Below are positions 24,071 to 31,134 of a DNA stretch of 64,000 bases, piece by piece. Source of the stretch: a virus. The translations under genes were made by a program, and so were the position numbers. The notes under the pieces were generated by a model. It was not told the DNA's origin. It saw nothing but the letters and a program-made list of their open reading frames with translations, and did no database searches. The DNA is taken from the IMG/VR virus record IMGVR_UViG_3300031251_000007, positions 1-64,000 of that record. The stretch is one strand, 5' to 3'. Every line of letters starts with the position of its first letter. The stretch's first letter is position 1.

Positions 24071-24841
24071 ATGCGCAGTCCGATTCCATGGATGGGGAGC
24101 AAGCGGCGGTTGGCGGGGATGATCTTGGAACGACTGCCCGAGCATCGGTGCTTCGTGGAGGTCTTCGCCGGCAGTGCCGCGTTACTGTTCGCGCGCGACG
24201 AGGCCGCCGACGTTGAGGTGCTGAACGACATCGACGGGGACCTGGTGAACTTCTTTCGAGTGCTGAAGCATCACCTCGAAGAGTTCTGCCGCCAATTCAA
24301 ATACGCCATCGTCAGTCGGCAGATCTGGGAGTGGACCAAGGCCACTCCACCGGAGACGCTGACCGACATTCAGCGGGCGGCGCGGTTCTTCTACCTGCAG
24401 AAGCTCGGCTTTGGCGGGAAGCCCACCGGGCGCACGTTCGGCTACAGCCCGACGGCGCCGCCGAAACTCAACCTCGTGCGCCTCGAAGAGGATTGCTCGG
24501 CCGTGCACCTGCGCTTGTCGCGGGTCCTGATCGAACAACTCTCGTGGGAGAGCTGCCTCGATCGGTACGACCGGCCAACGACACTTTTCTTTCTCGATCC
24601 GCCATACTTCGAGACGGCCGGTTACGGCGGCGCGCGGTGGACGCGCGAGCAGTATGAGGCGATCGCCGTCGCGCTCCGAGCGATAGCCGGCAAGGCGCTA
24701 CTCACCGTCAACGACCATCCGGTGATGCGCCAGGTGTTCGCAGCATTCCCGCTCGAGCGCGTCGCGCTGAAGTACACGGTGGCTCGGGCCAGGGGTGACC
24801 GACCCAGCAGCGGTGAGTTGCTGATTCGGACGTGGAAGTGA
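24071..24841 (+). CDS. N6-adenine DNA methylase, Dam (D12) class
   Basis: 256 residues from an ATG preceded by AGGAGGG; a longer frame upstream includes non-coding sequence. N-terminal PIPWMGSKRRL (S-adenosylmethionine site), motif I FVEVFAGSAALLF and motif IV FFLDPPYFET (DPPY). This is the D12 class of N6-adenine methylases, orphan here since no cognate endonuclease is adjacent. Likely protects phage DNA from host restriction or marks it for other phage processes. Confidence 0.93.
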   Translation: MRSPIPWMGSKRRLAGMILERLPEHRCFVEVFAGSAALLFARDEAADVEVLNDIDGDLVNFFRVLKHHLEEFCRQFKYAIVSRQIWEWTKATPPETLTDIQRAARFFYLQKLGFGGKPTGRTFGYSPTAPPKLNLVRLEEDCSAVHLRLSRVLIEQLSWESCLDRYDRPTTLFFLDPPYFETAGYGGARWTREQYEAIAVALRAIAGKALLTVNDHPVMRQVFAAFPLERVALKYTVARARGDRPSSGELLIRTWK

Positions 24842-24851
24842 GGAGGAGTAC

Positions 24852-25466
24852 GTGAGCGACGAATCTGCCTCACGCGCCATCACCATCGTCACCGGCCTCG
24901 GCCGCTGCGGCAGCTCACTCGTCATGCGCATGCTGCACCGCGGCGGCATGCCGGTCGTTGCCGACGACTTCGCCTCCTACGAAGATCTCCGCGTCACGCT
25001 TCTTCCGGCGCATGCCGAGTGGCTGCCTGAATGCGTAGGCAAGGCACTGAAGATCCTCGATCCGCACGAGCACCTGTTGCCCTCGGCAATCTACGCCTAT
25101 CGCTTCCTGTGGTTGACTCGCGATCTTCGAGAGCAGGCGCGCTCACAAGTGAAGTTCATCCGCGCCAACGGCTTCCGCATCGAGTCGCAGGCCTGGCGCT
25201 GGACGGAGCGTGGGCTCGCCAAAGACGTCAAGCGGAGCATCGACGTCCTGCAATCGCGGTATCAGTCGTCCACGCTGCTGCCGATCCGCTTCGAGCATCT
25301 GCTTGCCCAGCCTGGGGCCGAGGCGCGCCGCATCGCTGAGTTCTGCGGCCTAGCGCCTGAGCGCGCGCCGATCATGGCCGCCTGCGTGAAACAGCGCACG
25401 CCGAAGTGCCTGCCGTACCTCATGGAGTACGAGATCGTGGCCGAAGAGGAAGCCGCTCGTGGGTAA
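24852..25466 (+). CDS. Sulfotransferase-like P-loop protein
   Basis: 204 residues from a GTG with GAGGAGG upstream. The start ITIVTGLGRCGSSLVMRMLHRGGMPV is the 5'-PSB loop of sulfotransferases (binding the PAPS phosphate), followed by YAYRFLWLTRDLREQARSQVKFI with the 3'-phosphate loop pattern. The protein is shorter than most family members. Phages carry such genes; the acceptor is unknown. A decoration of host surface or phage DNA precursors has been suggested for other phages, but I have no evidence here. Confidence 0.8.
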   Translation: MSDESASRAITIVTGLGRCGSSLVMRMLHRGGMPVVADDFASYEDLRVTLLPAHAEWLPECVGKALKILDPHEHLLPSAIYAYRFLWLTRDLREQARSQVKFIRANGFRIESQAWRWTERGLAKDVKRSIDVLQSRYQSSTLLPIRFEHLLAQPGAEARRIAEFCGLAPERAPIMAACVKQRTPKCLPYLMEYEIVAEEEAARG

Positions 25467-26013
25467 GGCGAGCCGCAGAAAGCGGGAACGCGAGCGCGCA
25501 AAGATGGACTTCGCCGTGTCGCGCTTCAACCTCGCGATGGACGCGCTCGCTGCCGATCCCTGCGAGACGTGCGCGTTTCGCGATCCGGAGGCGTGGATTG
25601 CCGATCCCGCCATCCCGCAAAAGCTCGCCGATGCGATGGCGCGCCACCAGCCGTTCTACTGTCACCAAGGGCTGGAGACGATCGACAACGTGTACCAGCC
25701 GGCGCCCGACCCCAGCACGATGAAGATGTGCGCGGGCTTCGCGCGGCTCTACCGGCGATTGGGCAGTCGGTCGGCGATAGAACAGTTGGCGGCGATTCGC
25801 GCGCTGCAGAGTGGTCTCTTGAAGCGGTACCTCACCACCGACGACGAGACGCCGAATCGTCTGCGCGGGCCTGGTGGTGTCGAAGCACTGGCCCAGGCGC
25901 TCGACGTCATGGCGGACCTACGCCGGCGGGGCATCGATCCTGAGACGCTAGACGAGCCGGACATCATCGCCGAGCTCGCGGCGGCAGAAAGTCGTGCGGG
26001 GGCTGTCCAATGA
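25459..26013 (+). CDS. Cys-containing phage protein next to the sulfotransferase
   Basis: 184 residues from a GTG overlapping the previous stop by 8 bases. After a very basic N-terminus (GKASRRKRERERAK) there is CETCAFRDPEAWIADPAIPQKLADAM, a CxxCAFR motif typical of a small phage family, then FYCHQG and MCAGFARL, giving four Cys that could bind metal. Role unknown. A long acidic C-terminus follows. Confidence 0.75.
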   Translation: MGKASRRKRERERAKMDFAVSRFNLAMDALAADPCETCAFRDPEAWIADPAIPQKLADAMARHQPFYCHQGLETIDNVYQPAPDPSTMKMCAGFARLYRRLGSRSAIEQLAAIRALQSGLLKRYLTTDDETPNRLRGPGGVEALAQALDVMADLRRRGIDPETLDEPDIIAELAAAESRAGAVQ

Positions 26014-26711
26014 TCGAACGGCCGATCCTCTTCAGCGCGCCGATGGTCAAGGCGATCCTCGCCGGCACGAAGACGCAGACGCGGCGTGTGGTGAAGCCGC
26101 AGCCGGAGATGCTCAAGCCGCTCGGCCCGAACGGTACGCCGTGGCCCTACCGCGTCGGCCGGCCGATTGCCGATATGCCCTCGGCCCGTTTCCATGAGCC
26201 ATTTCGCTGCCCATACGGCGCGCCTGGCGATCACCTCTGGGTCCGCGAACACTATTTCGTCGCCGAGGTCACAGGCTGCGGGTCCGGTTATCCGTTCGTC
26301 GTGTTCGACGATGAATGGACGCAGGACGGGGGCGCGAAAGAGCCGTGCCCGACAAAGCTGCGCCCGATCACCGGCCAAAAGTGGGGCAGTCACGCCGGCT
26401 TTCATCTGCCACGCGCCGCGTCCCGCATCACGCTTGCCGTCGAATCGGTGCGCATCGAGCGCGTGCAGGACATCACCCTGGACGACGCCCGAGCCGAAGG
26501 TATTCCGCAGACCGCCGGCGAGGCTCAGGCACTAGGGCTGCATGATCTGACCAAGTCGCCAGGTCACGAGTGGGACAACCGAACGAGCGCCGAGAACTAT
26601 GCGCGCCTCTGGGATTCCATCAACGCCGCGCGGGGCTTCGGCTGGGATGCCAACCCCTGGGTTTGGGCGATCACGTTCCGTGTACTCGAGTCGAAGAGCG
26701 CAGCGGGCTGA
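26010..26711 (+). CDS. ASCH-domain-like protein
   Basis: 233 residues starting MIERPILFSAPMVKAILAGTKTQTRR. This is the recurrent phage ASCH-like signature (PILFSAPMV.A.L.GTKTQTRR), with GDHLWVREHYFV and the YARLWDSINA end block. ASCH domains are RNA-binding or nucleotide-modifying (EVE/PUA-like) folds. The precise phage role is unknown. Overlaps its neighbour by 4 bases. Confidence 0.85.
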   Translation: MIERPILFSAPMVKAILAGTKTQTRRVVKPQPEMLKPLGPNGTPWPYRVGRPIADMPSARFHEPFRCPYGAPGDHLWVREHYFVAEVTGCGSGYPFVVFDDEWTQDGGAKEPCPTKLRPITGQKWGSHAGFHLPRAASRITLAVESVRIERVQDITLDDARAEGIPQTAGEAQALGLHDLTKSPGHEWDNRTSAENYARLWDSINAARGFGWDANPWVWAITFRVLESKSAAG

Positions 26712-26732
26712 CCACCACTGAAGGAGACCGCC

Positions 26733-27227
26733 ATGCCATCGCCTCACATCGATCTGACGACAGTCCAGAGCAGCAACGTCGAAGCGGTCGGCTACGACGC
26801 CGCGACGCGGACGCTGCGCGTTCGCTTCAAAGGCGGCAAGGCGTACGACTATGCCGCCGTCCCTGCTGAGATCTATGCCGCACTGACGGGCGCCGCCTCG
26901 ATCGGCAGCTTTCTCGCCACGCAGATCAAAGGCACATACGTCGCCAGCCCGGTCGCCCCGGAGCCCGTGGCAGAGGCCGCCAAGCGATTCGTCAAGGCGT
27001 ACGTCGAGCACATCGAATCGGACGGCGCCGTGCGCCTGACGATAAACGCCGACATCGTGCGCGAGCTCGAGGCGCAGCCCGACGACTGCGAAGTGCACCT
27101 GCTGCTGGTGCAGCGTGACGGCAAGCCACTGGTCGACGTGCTCTATGACCGCGGCGCCGCGCCGTCCCTCAGCGTTGGCGGGTTGCAGTACCCCATGCCC
27201 AACCCCGATCCGCTCAGCCGCACATGA
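26733..27227 (+). CDS. KTSC-domain protein
   Basis: 164 residues, ATG after an AAGGAGACC site. The first 70 residues (VQSSNVEAVGYDAATRTLRVRFKGGKAYDYAAVPAEIYAALTGAASIGSFLATQIKG) match the KTSC domain, a small domain often fused to nucleic-acid-related proteins. The C-terminal 90 residues are beta-rich and unassigned. The first unit of the TIGR-like array lies across its stop codon. Confidence 0.85.
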   Translation: MPSPHIDLTTVQSSNVEAVGYDAATRTLRVRFKGGKAYDYAAVPAEIYAALTGAASIGSFLATQIKGTYVASPVAPEPVAEAAKRFVKAYVEHIESDGAVRLTINADIVRELEAQPDDCEVHLLLVQRDGKPLVDVLYDRGAAPSLSVGGLQYPMPNPDPLSRT

Positions 27228-27284
27228 TGGGCGCACCGTGAGACCGAAGCGAGCCGCATTTCAGGGAGTACCGAATCGAGGAGC
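27215..27284 (+). repeat. TIGR-like array, upstream part (two units)
   Basis: Two units of about 36 nt before the Nop-like gene. Unit 1: A-like CAGCCG (27215-27220), 10-nt variable, B-like GCGCACCG (27231-27238), 12-nt segment. Unit 2: A GAGCCG (27251-27256), 9-nt variable, B GAGTACCG (27266-27273), 11-nt segment that runs toward the ribosome site at 27304-27310. Spacing equals that of the downstream array. The first A overlaps the end of the KTSC gene. Confidence 0.75.
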
Positions 27285-27318
27285 GCCCAGAGTGCTGGGT
27301 GGTGAGGAGGACGCGGAG

Positions 27319-28158
27319 ATGGACGAGGCGCTGAGCGAAGACGAGCAACACGCGGTCGTGACACGGCTCCGGCGCGACGTCGCCGAAGCGGCGCGCACGA
27401 TGAACCAACGCGAGGGCGAGTATCTGGTGCGCGTCTATCACCAGCAACAGCGCCATCGCCTGGCGCTCGAAGCCCAGTTGCGCAGCCTCGGCGGCGCACC
27501 ATCGGCCACGCTCGGCTTTCTGGTGGAACAGGCGCGCACGCTTGAGGCGCAGGTGCGGCGATCGCTCGATCTCTGGACCCGCGATCATCCGCCCAGTCAG
27601 TGGGCGAGAGGGATTGTCGGAGTCGGCCCGGTCGTCACCGCCGAGCTCCGCGCGTACACGCACATCGAGCACTGCCCAACGGTCGGCCATCTCTGGGCGT
27701 TCGCCGGACTCGATCCGACCAAGACGTGGGAGAAGGGCCAGCGCCGGCCGTGGAATCCCGATTTCAAGCGCCTCGCGTTCATCTTGGGCGACAGCTTCAC
27801 CAAGGTGCGCGGCAAGCCGGGCGACATCTACGGCCAGGTCTATTTCGATCGGCGCGCCTACGAAGAGGCGAAGAATCTCGCCGGTGATTACGCCGAGCAG
27901 GCCGCGGCGAGTCTCGGGCGCGTCGGCAAAGAGACCGGCGCGCACAAGCATTACGCGGAGGGCCGCTTGCCGCCGGGGCGCATCTTCCTGCGCGCCAAAC
28001 GCTACGCGGTGAAATTGTTTCTCGCGCACTATCACCACGTCACCTACGTGCACGTGCACGGGACGGAGCCACCGCTGCCCTACCCCGTCGTGCATCTGGG
28101 CCATGCACACGTCTTCGCGCCGCCGGCGTTCAAGAAAACGGGCACCGAAGACGTGTGA
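27319..28158 (+). CDS. tas: Tas-like Nop-domain protein (IS110 C-terminal-like, no nuclease domain)
   Basis: 279 residues, ATG with GAGGAGG upstream. Residues 1-90 are helical and charged (coiled-coil-like; RLALEAQLRSLGG). From residue 96 it has GVGPVVTAELRAYTHIEHCPTVGHLWAFAGLDP, the helix-hairpin-helix block found in IS110 transposases and Tas proteins, followed by KTWEKGQRRPWNPDFKRLAFILGDSF and a helical end with RYAVKLFLAHYHHVTYVHVH. There is no DEDD/RuvC N-terminus of IS110 and no HNH. With the array on both sides, the best identification is a TasA-like protein of a TIGR-Tas system, which would bind about 36-nt guide RNAs and DNA without cutting. Family-level databases may label it as an IS110 transposase fragment. 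Confidence 0.85.
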   Translation: MDEALSEDEQHAVVTRLRRDVAEAARTMNQREGEYLVRVYHQQQRHRLALEAQLRSLGGAPSATLGFLVEQARTLEAQVRRSLDLWTRDHPPSQWARGIVGVGPVVTAELRAYTHIEHCPTVGHLWAFAGLDPTKTWEKGQRRPWNPDFKRLAFILGDSFTKVRGKPGDIYGQVYFDRRAYEEAKNLAGDYAEQAAASLGRVGKETGAHKHYAEGRLPPGRIFLRAKRYAVKLFLAHYHHVTYVHVHGTEPPLPYPVVHLGHAHVFAPPAFKKTGTEDV

Positions 28159-28168
28159 CGTTTCACCT

Positions 28169-28428
28169 GAGCCGCATCAGCCGAGAGCACCGTGGTGTTG
28201 GAGCGATCCACACAGACAGGCAGTGAGCCGACATTCCGGGAGTACCGAGGTGTGGGAGCGAGCCGTCAACTGCGAGAGCACCGAGGAGGTTCAAGCGAGC
28301 CGATTACCCGAGGAGTACCGAAAGGAGGAGGCGAGCCGAATTGGATCTGGGAGCACCGTGGAGGTGGAGCGAGCCGATCGTTCTGGGAGCACCGTGGAGA
28401 GCGGGCGCACCGATCGCTGTGAGTACCG
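28169..28428 (+). repeat. TIGR-like array, downstream part (seven units)
   Basis: Repeated pair A = (GC)GAGCCG and B = GAGYACCG, read on the plus strand. A starts: 28169, 28225, 28260, 28297, 28333, 28371, 28407 (degenerate GCACCG). B starts: 28185, 28240, 28276, 28313, 28351, 28387, 28421. A to B: 14-18 nt with an 8-12-nt variable segment. B to A: 20-21 nt with a 12-13-nt partly purine-rich variable segment. Unit period 35-38, mean about 36. Between the first B and second A an extra degenerate A (GAGCGA, 28201) disturbs spacing. The design (two alternating short repeats, two short spacers, 36 nt) is that of TIGR arrays. Likely transcribed with the early operon and processed into guide RNAs. 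Confidence 0.85.
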
Positions 28429-28443
28429 AAGAGGGGATTCTGC

Positions 28444-28905
28444 ATGGGTAAGCGTCGGGGCAAAACCGATCACGTTCTATTCGGCGGCGCGATCGGTGAG
28501 GTGGCGCATTGCACGCGCTGCGGCGAGGGCTTGCGCATGGGCATGCCCGTATTGGTCGACGTGCTCGTGGCAGCAGGCAACGCGTTCGCGAAGGCGCACA
28601 AGAACTGCCCGGATACCGGCCGCGTCGAACCGGCACCAACGACACCTGGGGAGTGGATCGCCAGCCGCGATGTCGGCGTTAGTTCTGCAACGATCTGGTC
28701 GGTGATGACCGGCAAGCCGTCGCCGCTGGAGCGGTACAACACGCCGATGGACGAAGCCGACTTCGGCCGCTGCGATCGGCTGCTGGCGTTGTTTCCGGAA
28801 TGGCGTACGCGGCTGCACGAGGTCGCAGAGAAGTTTCCGGCGTGGCGATCCGTCGTTACGCGCTGGGAGGAACGCACCCCGCAAGCGGCCGGAGCGGACC
28901 GCTAG
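28444..28905 (+). CDS. Hypothetical phage protein with zinc-like Cys pair
   Basis: 153 residues, ATG 16 bases after the last B repeat. GEVAHCTRCGEGLRMGMP gives a CxxC site, possibly completed by a later Cys or His (AHKNC). Then GEWIASRDVGVSSATIWSVMTG and a helical C-terminus. Similar proteins are known in phages; the gene is next to the array, so a link to the guide system is conceivable but not shown. Confidence 0.75.
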   Translation: MGKRRGKTDHVLFGGAIGEVAHCTRCGEGLRMGMPVLVDVLVAAGNAFAKAHKNCPDTGRVEPAPTTPGEWIASRDVGVSSATIWSVMTGKPSPLERYNTPMDEADFGRCDRLLALFPEWRTRLHEVAEKFPAWRSVVTRWEERTPQAAGADR

Positions 28906-28907
28906 CA

Positions 28908-29084
28908 ATGGCCGGCCGCTCTCAGTCTACCCAAGATCTGCGCAACGCGCTCGTTCGCGCCGACGAGCTGTTCTCGCTGCTCCGAGACTACTGGAACAAC
29001 GAGGACGACATCGGCGAGCTGATGCCGCGCATTCGAGAGTTTCAGGAAGAGGCACGAGCGATCCTCCGGAGGGAAACGACATGA
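28908..29084 (+). CDS. Small helical protein
   Basis: 58 residues (MAGRSQSTQDLRNALVRADELFSLLRDYWNNEDDIGELMPRIREF), all helical and acidic. Coupled to the next gene by 4 bases. No family. Confidence 0.6.
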   Translation: MAGRSQSTQDLRNALVRADELFSLLRDYWNNEDDIGELMPRIREFQEEARAILRRETT

Positions 29085-29665
29085 ACATCGAATCGATCAC
29101 TATGGCTAAGCCCGACGCGCGCGCCGCCTTCGTCGAGTACCGCGACGCCTTGAAGGCCCGACACACGGCCGAAGACGAAGCGCTGATGCGCGGCTACAAG
29201 GCGCTCGCCAAGGGACAGCAGGTCATCGACCTGCACAACGTGATGCGCGCGGCTGGGCTCGACGAGGAAGGACGGCCGCGGCTGGCGATCTGTCGCGCAG
29301 ACATCGGATGGGTGCGCTTCCGTCGCTATGACAGGCGCTTTGAATTCAGCGACGCACCCGACACGTTCTGGGGCATCCAGAATCGCCATCGACGACTCTA
29401 CGTCGATCTACCGAAAGAGACGTGGCCCGACGACAAGCTTACGCGCCGCGACTGCCGCGCGATCGTCCCGCCGATCCCGCCGCGCTTCCGTCCCCAAGGA
29501 TCACTCAGCCGCTACCACATCCTGTGGGAAGCCGAGTGGCAGGACGTGCCGACCGATCCGCTGCTGCTCAGACACCTCGGCGGCGCGCTGTATGCGGTGC
29601 TGGCGCAATGGGACCTCTCCGCATTGGAAAGGGCCGTGCTGCGCGGCCGGCTCGGGGCGCGATGA
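29081..29665 (+). CDS. Hypothetical protein
   Basis: 194 residues: N-terminal helices (ARAAFVEYRDALKARHTAEDEALMRGYKALAKGQQVIDL), then a beta-rich domain with conserved-looking Trp, Tyr and Pro (YVDLPKETWPD, IVPPIPPRFRPQG, YHILWEAEW), and a short helical end. The pattern suggests a phage hypothetical family whose name I cannot give. Overlaps its neighbours by 4 bases. Confidence 0.7.
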   Translation: MNIESITMAKPDARAAFVEYRDALKARHTAEDEALMRGYKALAKGQQVIDLHNVMRAAGLDEEGRPRLAICRADIGWVRFRRYDRRFEFSDAPDTFWGIQNRHRRLYVDLPKETWPDDKLTRRDCRAIVPPIPPRFRPQGSLSRYHILWEAEWQDVPTDPLLLRHLGGALYAVLAQWDLSALERAVLRGRLGAR

Positions 29666-29970
29666 ACGAGAGGCCAAAACGGGGCGCGGGGCCTAGGACA
29701 TCTCGCAGGGGGCCGCTGCTCGATCGGTTCTCGCAGCGAAGGCTCAAGGCGCTGGCCGATCGCTTCCATCAGGAGCGCATCGCCCTGGAGCATGCCCAAA
29801 CGCTGGCGCGCGCCGGATTCCTTTGCGGGTTCTCCGATCACGATCTCAGCATCCTATGGCGCGCCGGGTTCTTGTCGCTGCACGACCTCTTCATCTTGAA
29901 GCGCTCGTTCCGCAATGATCCGCGCACGACCATCCAGAGTGGCGCCAACCGGCGCAAGGCGCACCGATGA
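29662..29970 (+). CDS. Small hypothetical protein
   Basis: 102 residues starting MNERPKRGAGPRTSRRGPLL, coupled to the previous stop as ATGA. Basic N-terminus, then helices; residues in LCGFSDHDLSILWRAGFLSLHDLFILKRSF could form a compact domain. No function. Confidence 0.6.
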   Translation: MNERPKRGAGPRTSRRGPLLDRFSQRRLKALADRFHQERIALEHAQTLARAGFLCGFSDHDLSILWRAGFLSLHDLFILKRSFRNDPRTTIQSGANRRKAHR

Positions 29971-30179
29971 AACGGCGCACCGATCGCCAGCTCGTGGACA
30001 CCGCCAATGCGCTCGCGCGGCGCTTCTACGCGCGCATGGGCTATCAGGTACCCGAAGGGTATCGCTTCGATGAGGCGACCCATCCGCACGAGGTGATGTG
30101 CTGGGAGAACGCCGTCGACGCCTTCACCATCATCGCCGACGTGTCGGTCTACGACGCGCTGGCCAACATTGAGGACTAG
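29967..30179 (+). CDS. Small hypothetical protein
   Basis: 70 residues (MKRRTDRQLVDTANALARRFYARMGYQVPEGYRF), coupled to the previous gene by ATGA. A typical small phage protein with a YxFxEATHPHE segment. Function unknown. Confidence 0.65.
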   Translation: MKRRTDRQLVDTANALARRFYARMGYQVPEGYRFDEATHPHEVMCWENAVDAFTIIADVSVYDALANIED

Positions 30180-30287
30180 GCTCGGCGCCCCGCGTTTCGC
30201 TGGTTTTCGCGGTGGCGTTTGGCGCGCCCGGCGCTGGTGGGGGCCTCGTAGGGAGGCTCCCCGCCGGGCGGAGAAATGGAGGAGACA

Positions 30288-30542
30288 ATGCGAGGCGATT
30301 TGCGACTGACCGATTTGGGACCGCGCCGGACAGAGAGCAAGCTGATGAACACGAAGGTGCCTGAGAATGTGCTGCAGGCGATCGGGGCCGCGGCCGCCGA
30401 GCTCGGGTGCTCGAAGACGGATGTCATTGTGGCGCTGTTCAACGAAGGGCTGGATGTGTTCGAGGCCAAGCGGGCGGAGTTTGAGACGATTGGGGCGCCG
30501 AGGGTACGGCGGGGGCGGCCGCCGGTGGCGCGCGCGGAGTAG
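30288..30542 (+). CDS. Ribbon-helix-helix regulator candidate
   Basis: 84 residues from the ATG after GGAGGAGAC; another ATG 12 bases upstream is possible. MNTKVPENVLQAIGAAAAELGCSKTDVIVALFNEGLDVF gives one strand and two helices with a GCSKTDV turn, the pattern of ribbon-helix-helix proteins. The C-terminus is Arg/Pro-rich. It follows a small gap with a GC hairpin (30238-30262), so it may start a new transcript. A possible regulator of the downstream nuclease/helicase genes. Confidence 0.65.
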   Translation: MRGDLRLTDLGPRRTESKLMNTKVPENVLQAIGAAAAELGCSKTDVIVALFNEGLDVFEAKRAEFETIGAPRVRRGRPPVARAE

Positions 30543-30554
30543 TGGCGCTCACGA

Positions 30555-30698
30555 TCAACGCCCAGCGTAGAACAGGCCGACGAACGTGACGGCGGCGATT
30601 GCCCAGATCAGCGGCGCGACAAGCTCGACGGCGCGGTCCTGGTCAAGGGTGACGGCGAGCTGGCGCAGCCGGCGGATGATCAACAACAGGTCTCGCAT
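30555..30698 (-). CDS. Small membrane protein, minus strand
   Basis: 47 residues (MRDLLLIIRRLRQLAVTLDQDRAVELV) with a C-terminal membrane span PLIWAIAAVTFVGLFYAGR. It sits alone on the minus strand between two plus-strand genes. Orientation change and size make it uncertain. Confidence 0.45.
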   Translation of the reverse strand: MRDLLLIIRRLRQLAVTLDQDRAVELVAPLIWAIAAVTFVGLFYAGR

Positions 30699-30777
30699 GC
30701 CAACCTTATGGGCGGCGCGCTTTTGATCGGTACGCCGTTGGTACATCGGCTCGATTTTCTTTGCGGCGGAGGTGGAG

Positions 30778-31134
30778 ATGGCGGCGGCAGATGTGGCGGC
30801 GATCGCTGAGCAGATCCGCGCGCACGCCTATGCGTTCACCGACGAACGCGAGCTGCAGGACGGGCTTGCCATCGTCCTGGCCGACGTCGCCGGCCTGCAC
30901 CGCGAGCACAGTTTCAGCCCGCAGGACCGCATCGACTTCCTGCTTCCGGACGGCGTCGGCATCGAGGTGAAGATCGACGGCAGCCTGTCCGACCTGGCCC
31001 GCCAGGTGCACCGCTACGCGCAGCGCGAGGAGATCACGGCGCTGATCGTCGTCACCAACCGGCTGCGCCTGGCGGAGCTGCCTGAGACGATCAACGGCAA
31101 ACCGGTTGTGGTGGTGAAGGTAGGTGGATTGTGA
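30778..31134 (+). CDS. PD-(D/E)XK nuclease-fold protein
   Basis: 118 residues from an ATG after GGAGG; an in-frame GTG two codons upstream is the alternative. The core DRIDFLLPDGVGIEVKIDG has Asp53, Glu63 and Lys65, the DxxxxExK signature, followed by the QVHRYAQREEITALIVVTNR helix-strand. Only the nuclease core is present. It overlaps the helicase start by 4 bases, as in similar nuclease-helicase pairs of phages. Confidence 0.85.
   Translation: MAAADVAAIAEQIRAHAYAFTDERELQDGLAIVLADVAGLHREHSFSPQDRIDFLLPDGVGIEVKIDGSLSDLARQVHRYAQREEITALIVVTNRLRLAELPETINGKPVVVVKVGGL

Noticed and set aside
27115-28158. Reading the Nop-like gene as an active IS110 transposase
   Set aside because: The N-terminal DEDD/RuvC domain is missing, no IS ends or target duplication are seen, and the flanking DNA is a regular 36-nt dual-repeat array. 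The longer upstream start lies inside the KTSC gene.
28192-28422. Open frames through the array giving a repetitive peptide (SEPxxREHRGGG-like)
   Set aside because: They are open only because the repeat lacks stops; the frame is disrupted by the variable unit length and has no ribosome site.
28169-28428. CRISPR array or iterons
   Set aside because: Repeats are only 6-8 bases with alternating types and spacers of 8-13 bases; there is no Cas gene and no replication initiator nearby. Iterons would not alternate two motifs with two distinct spacings.
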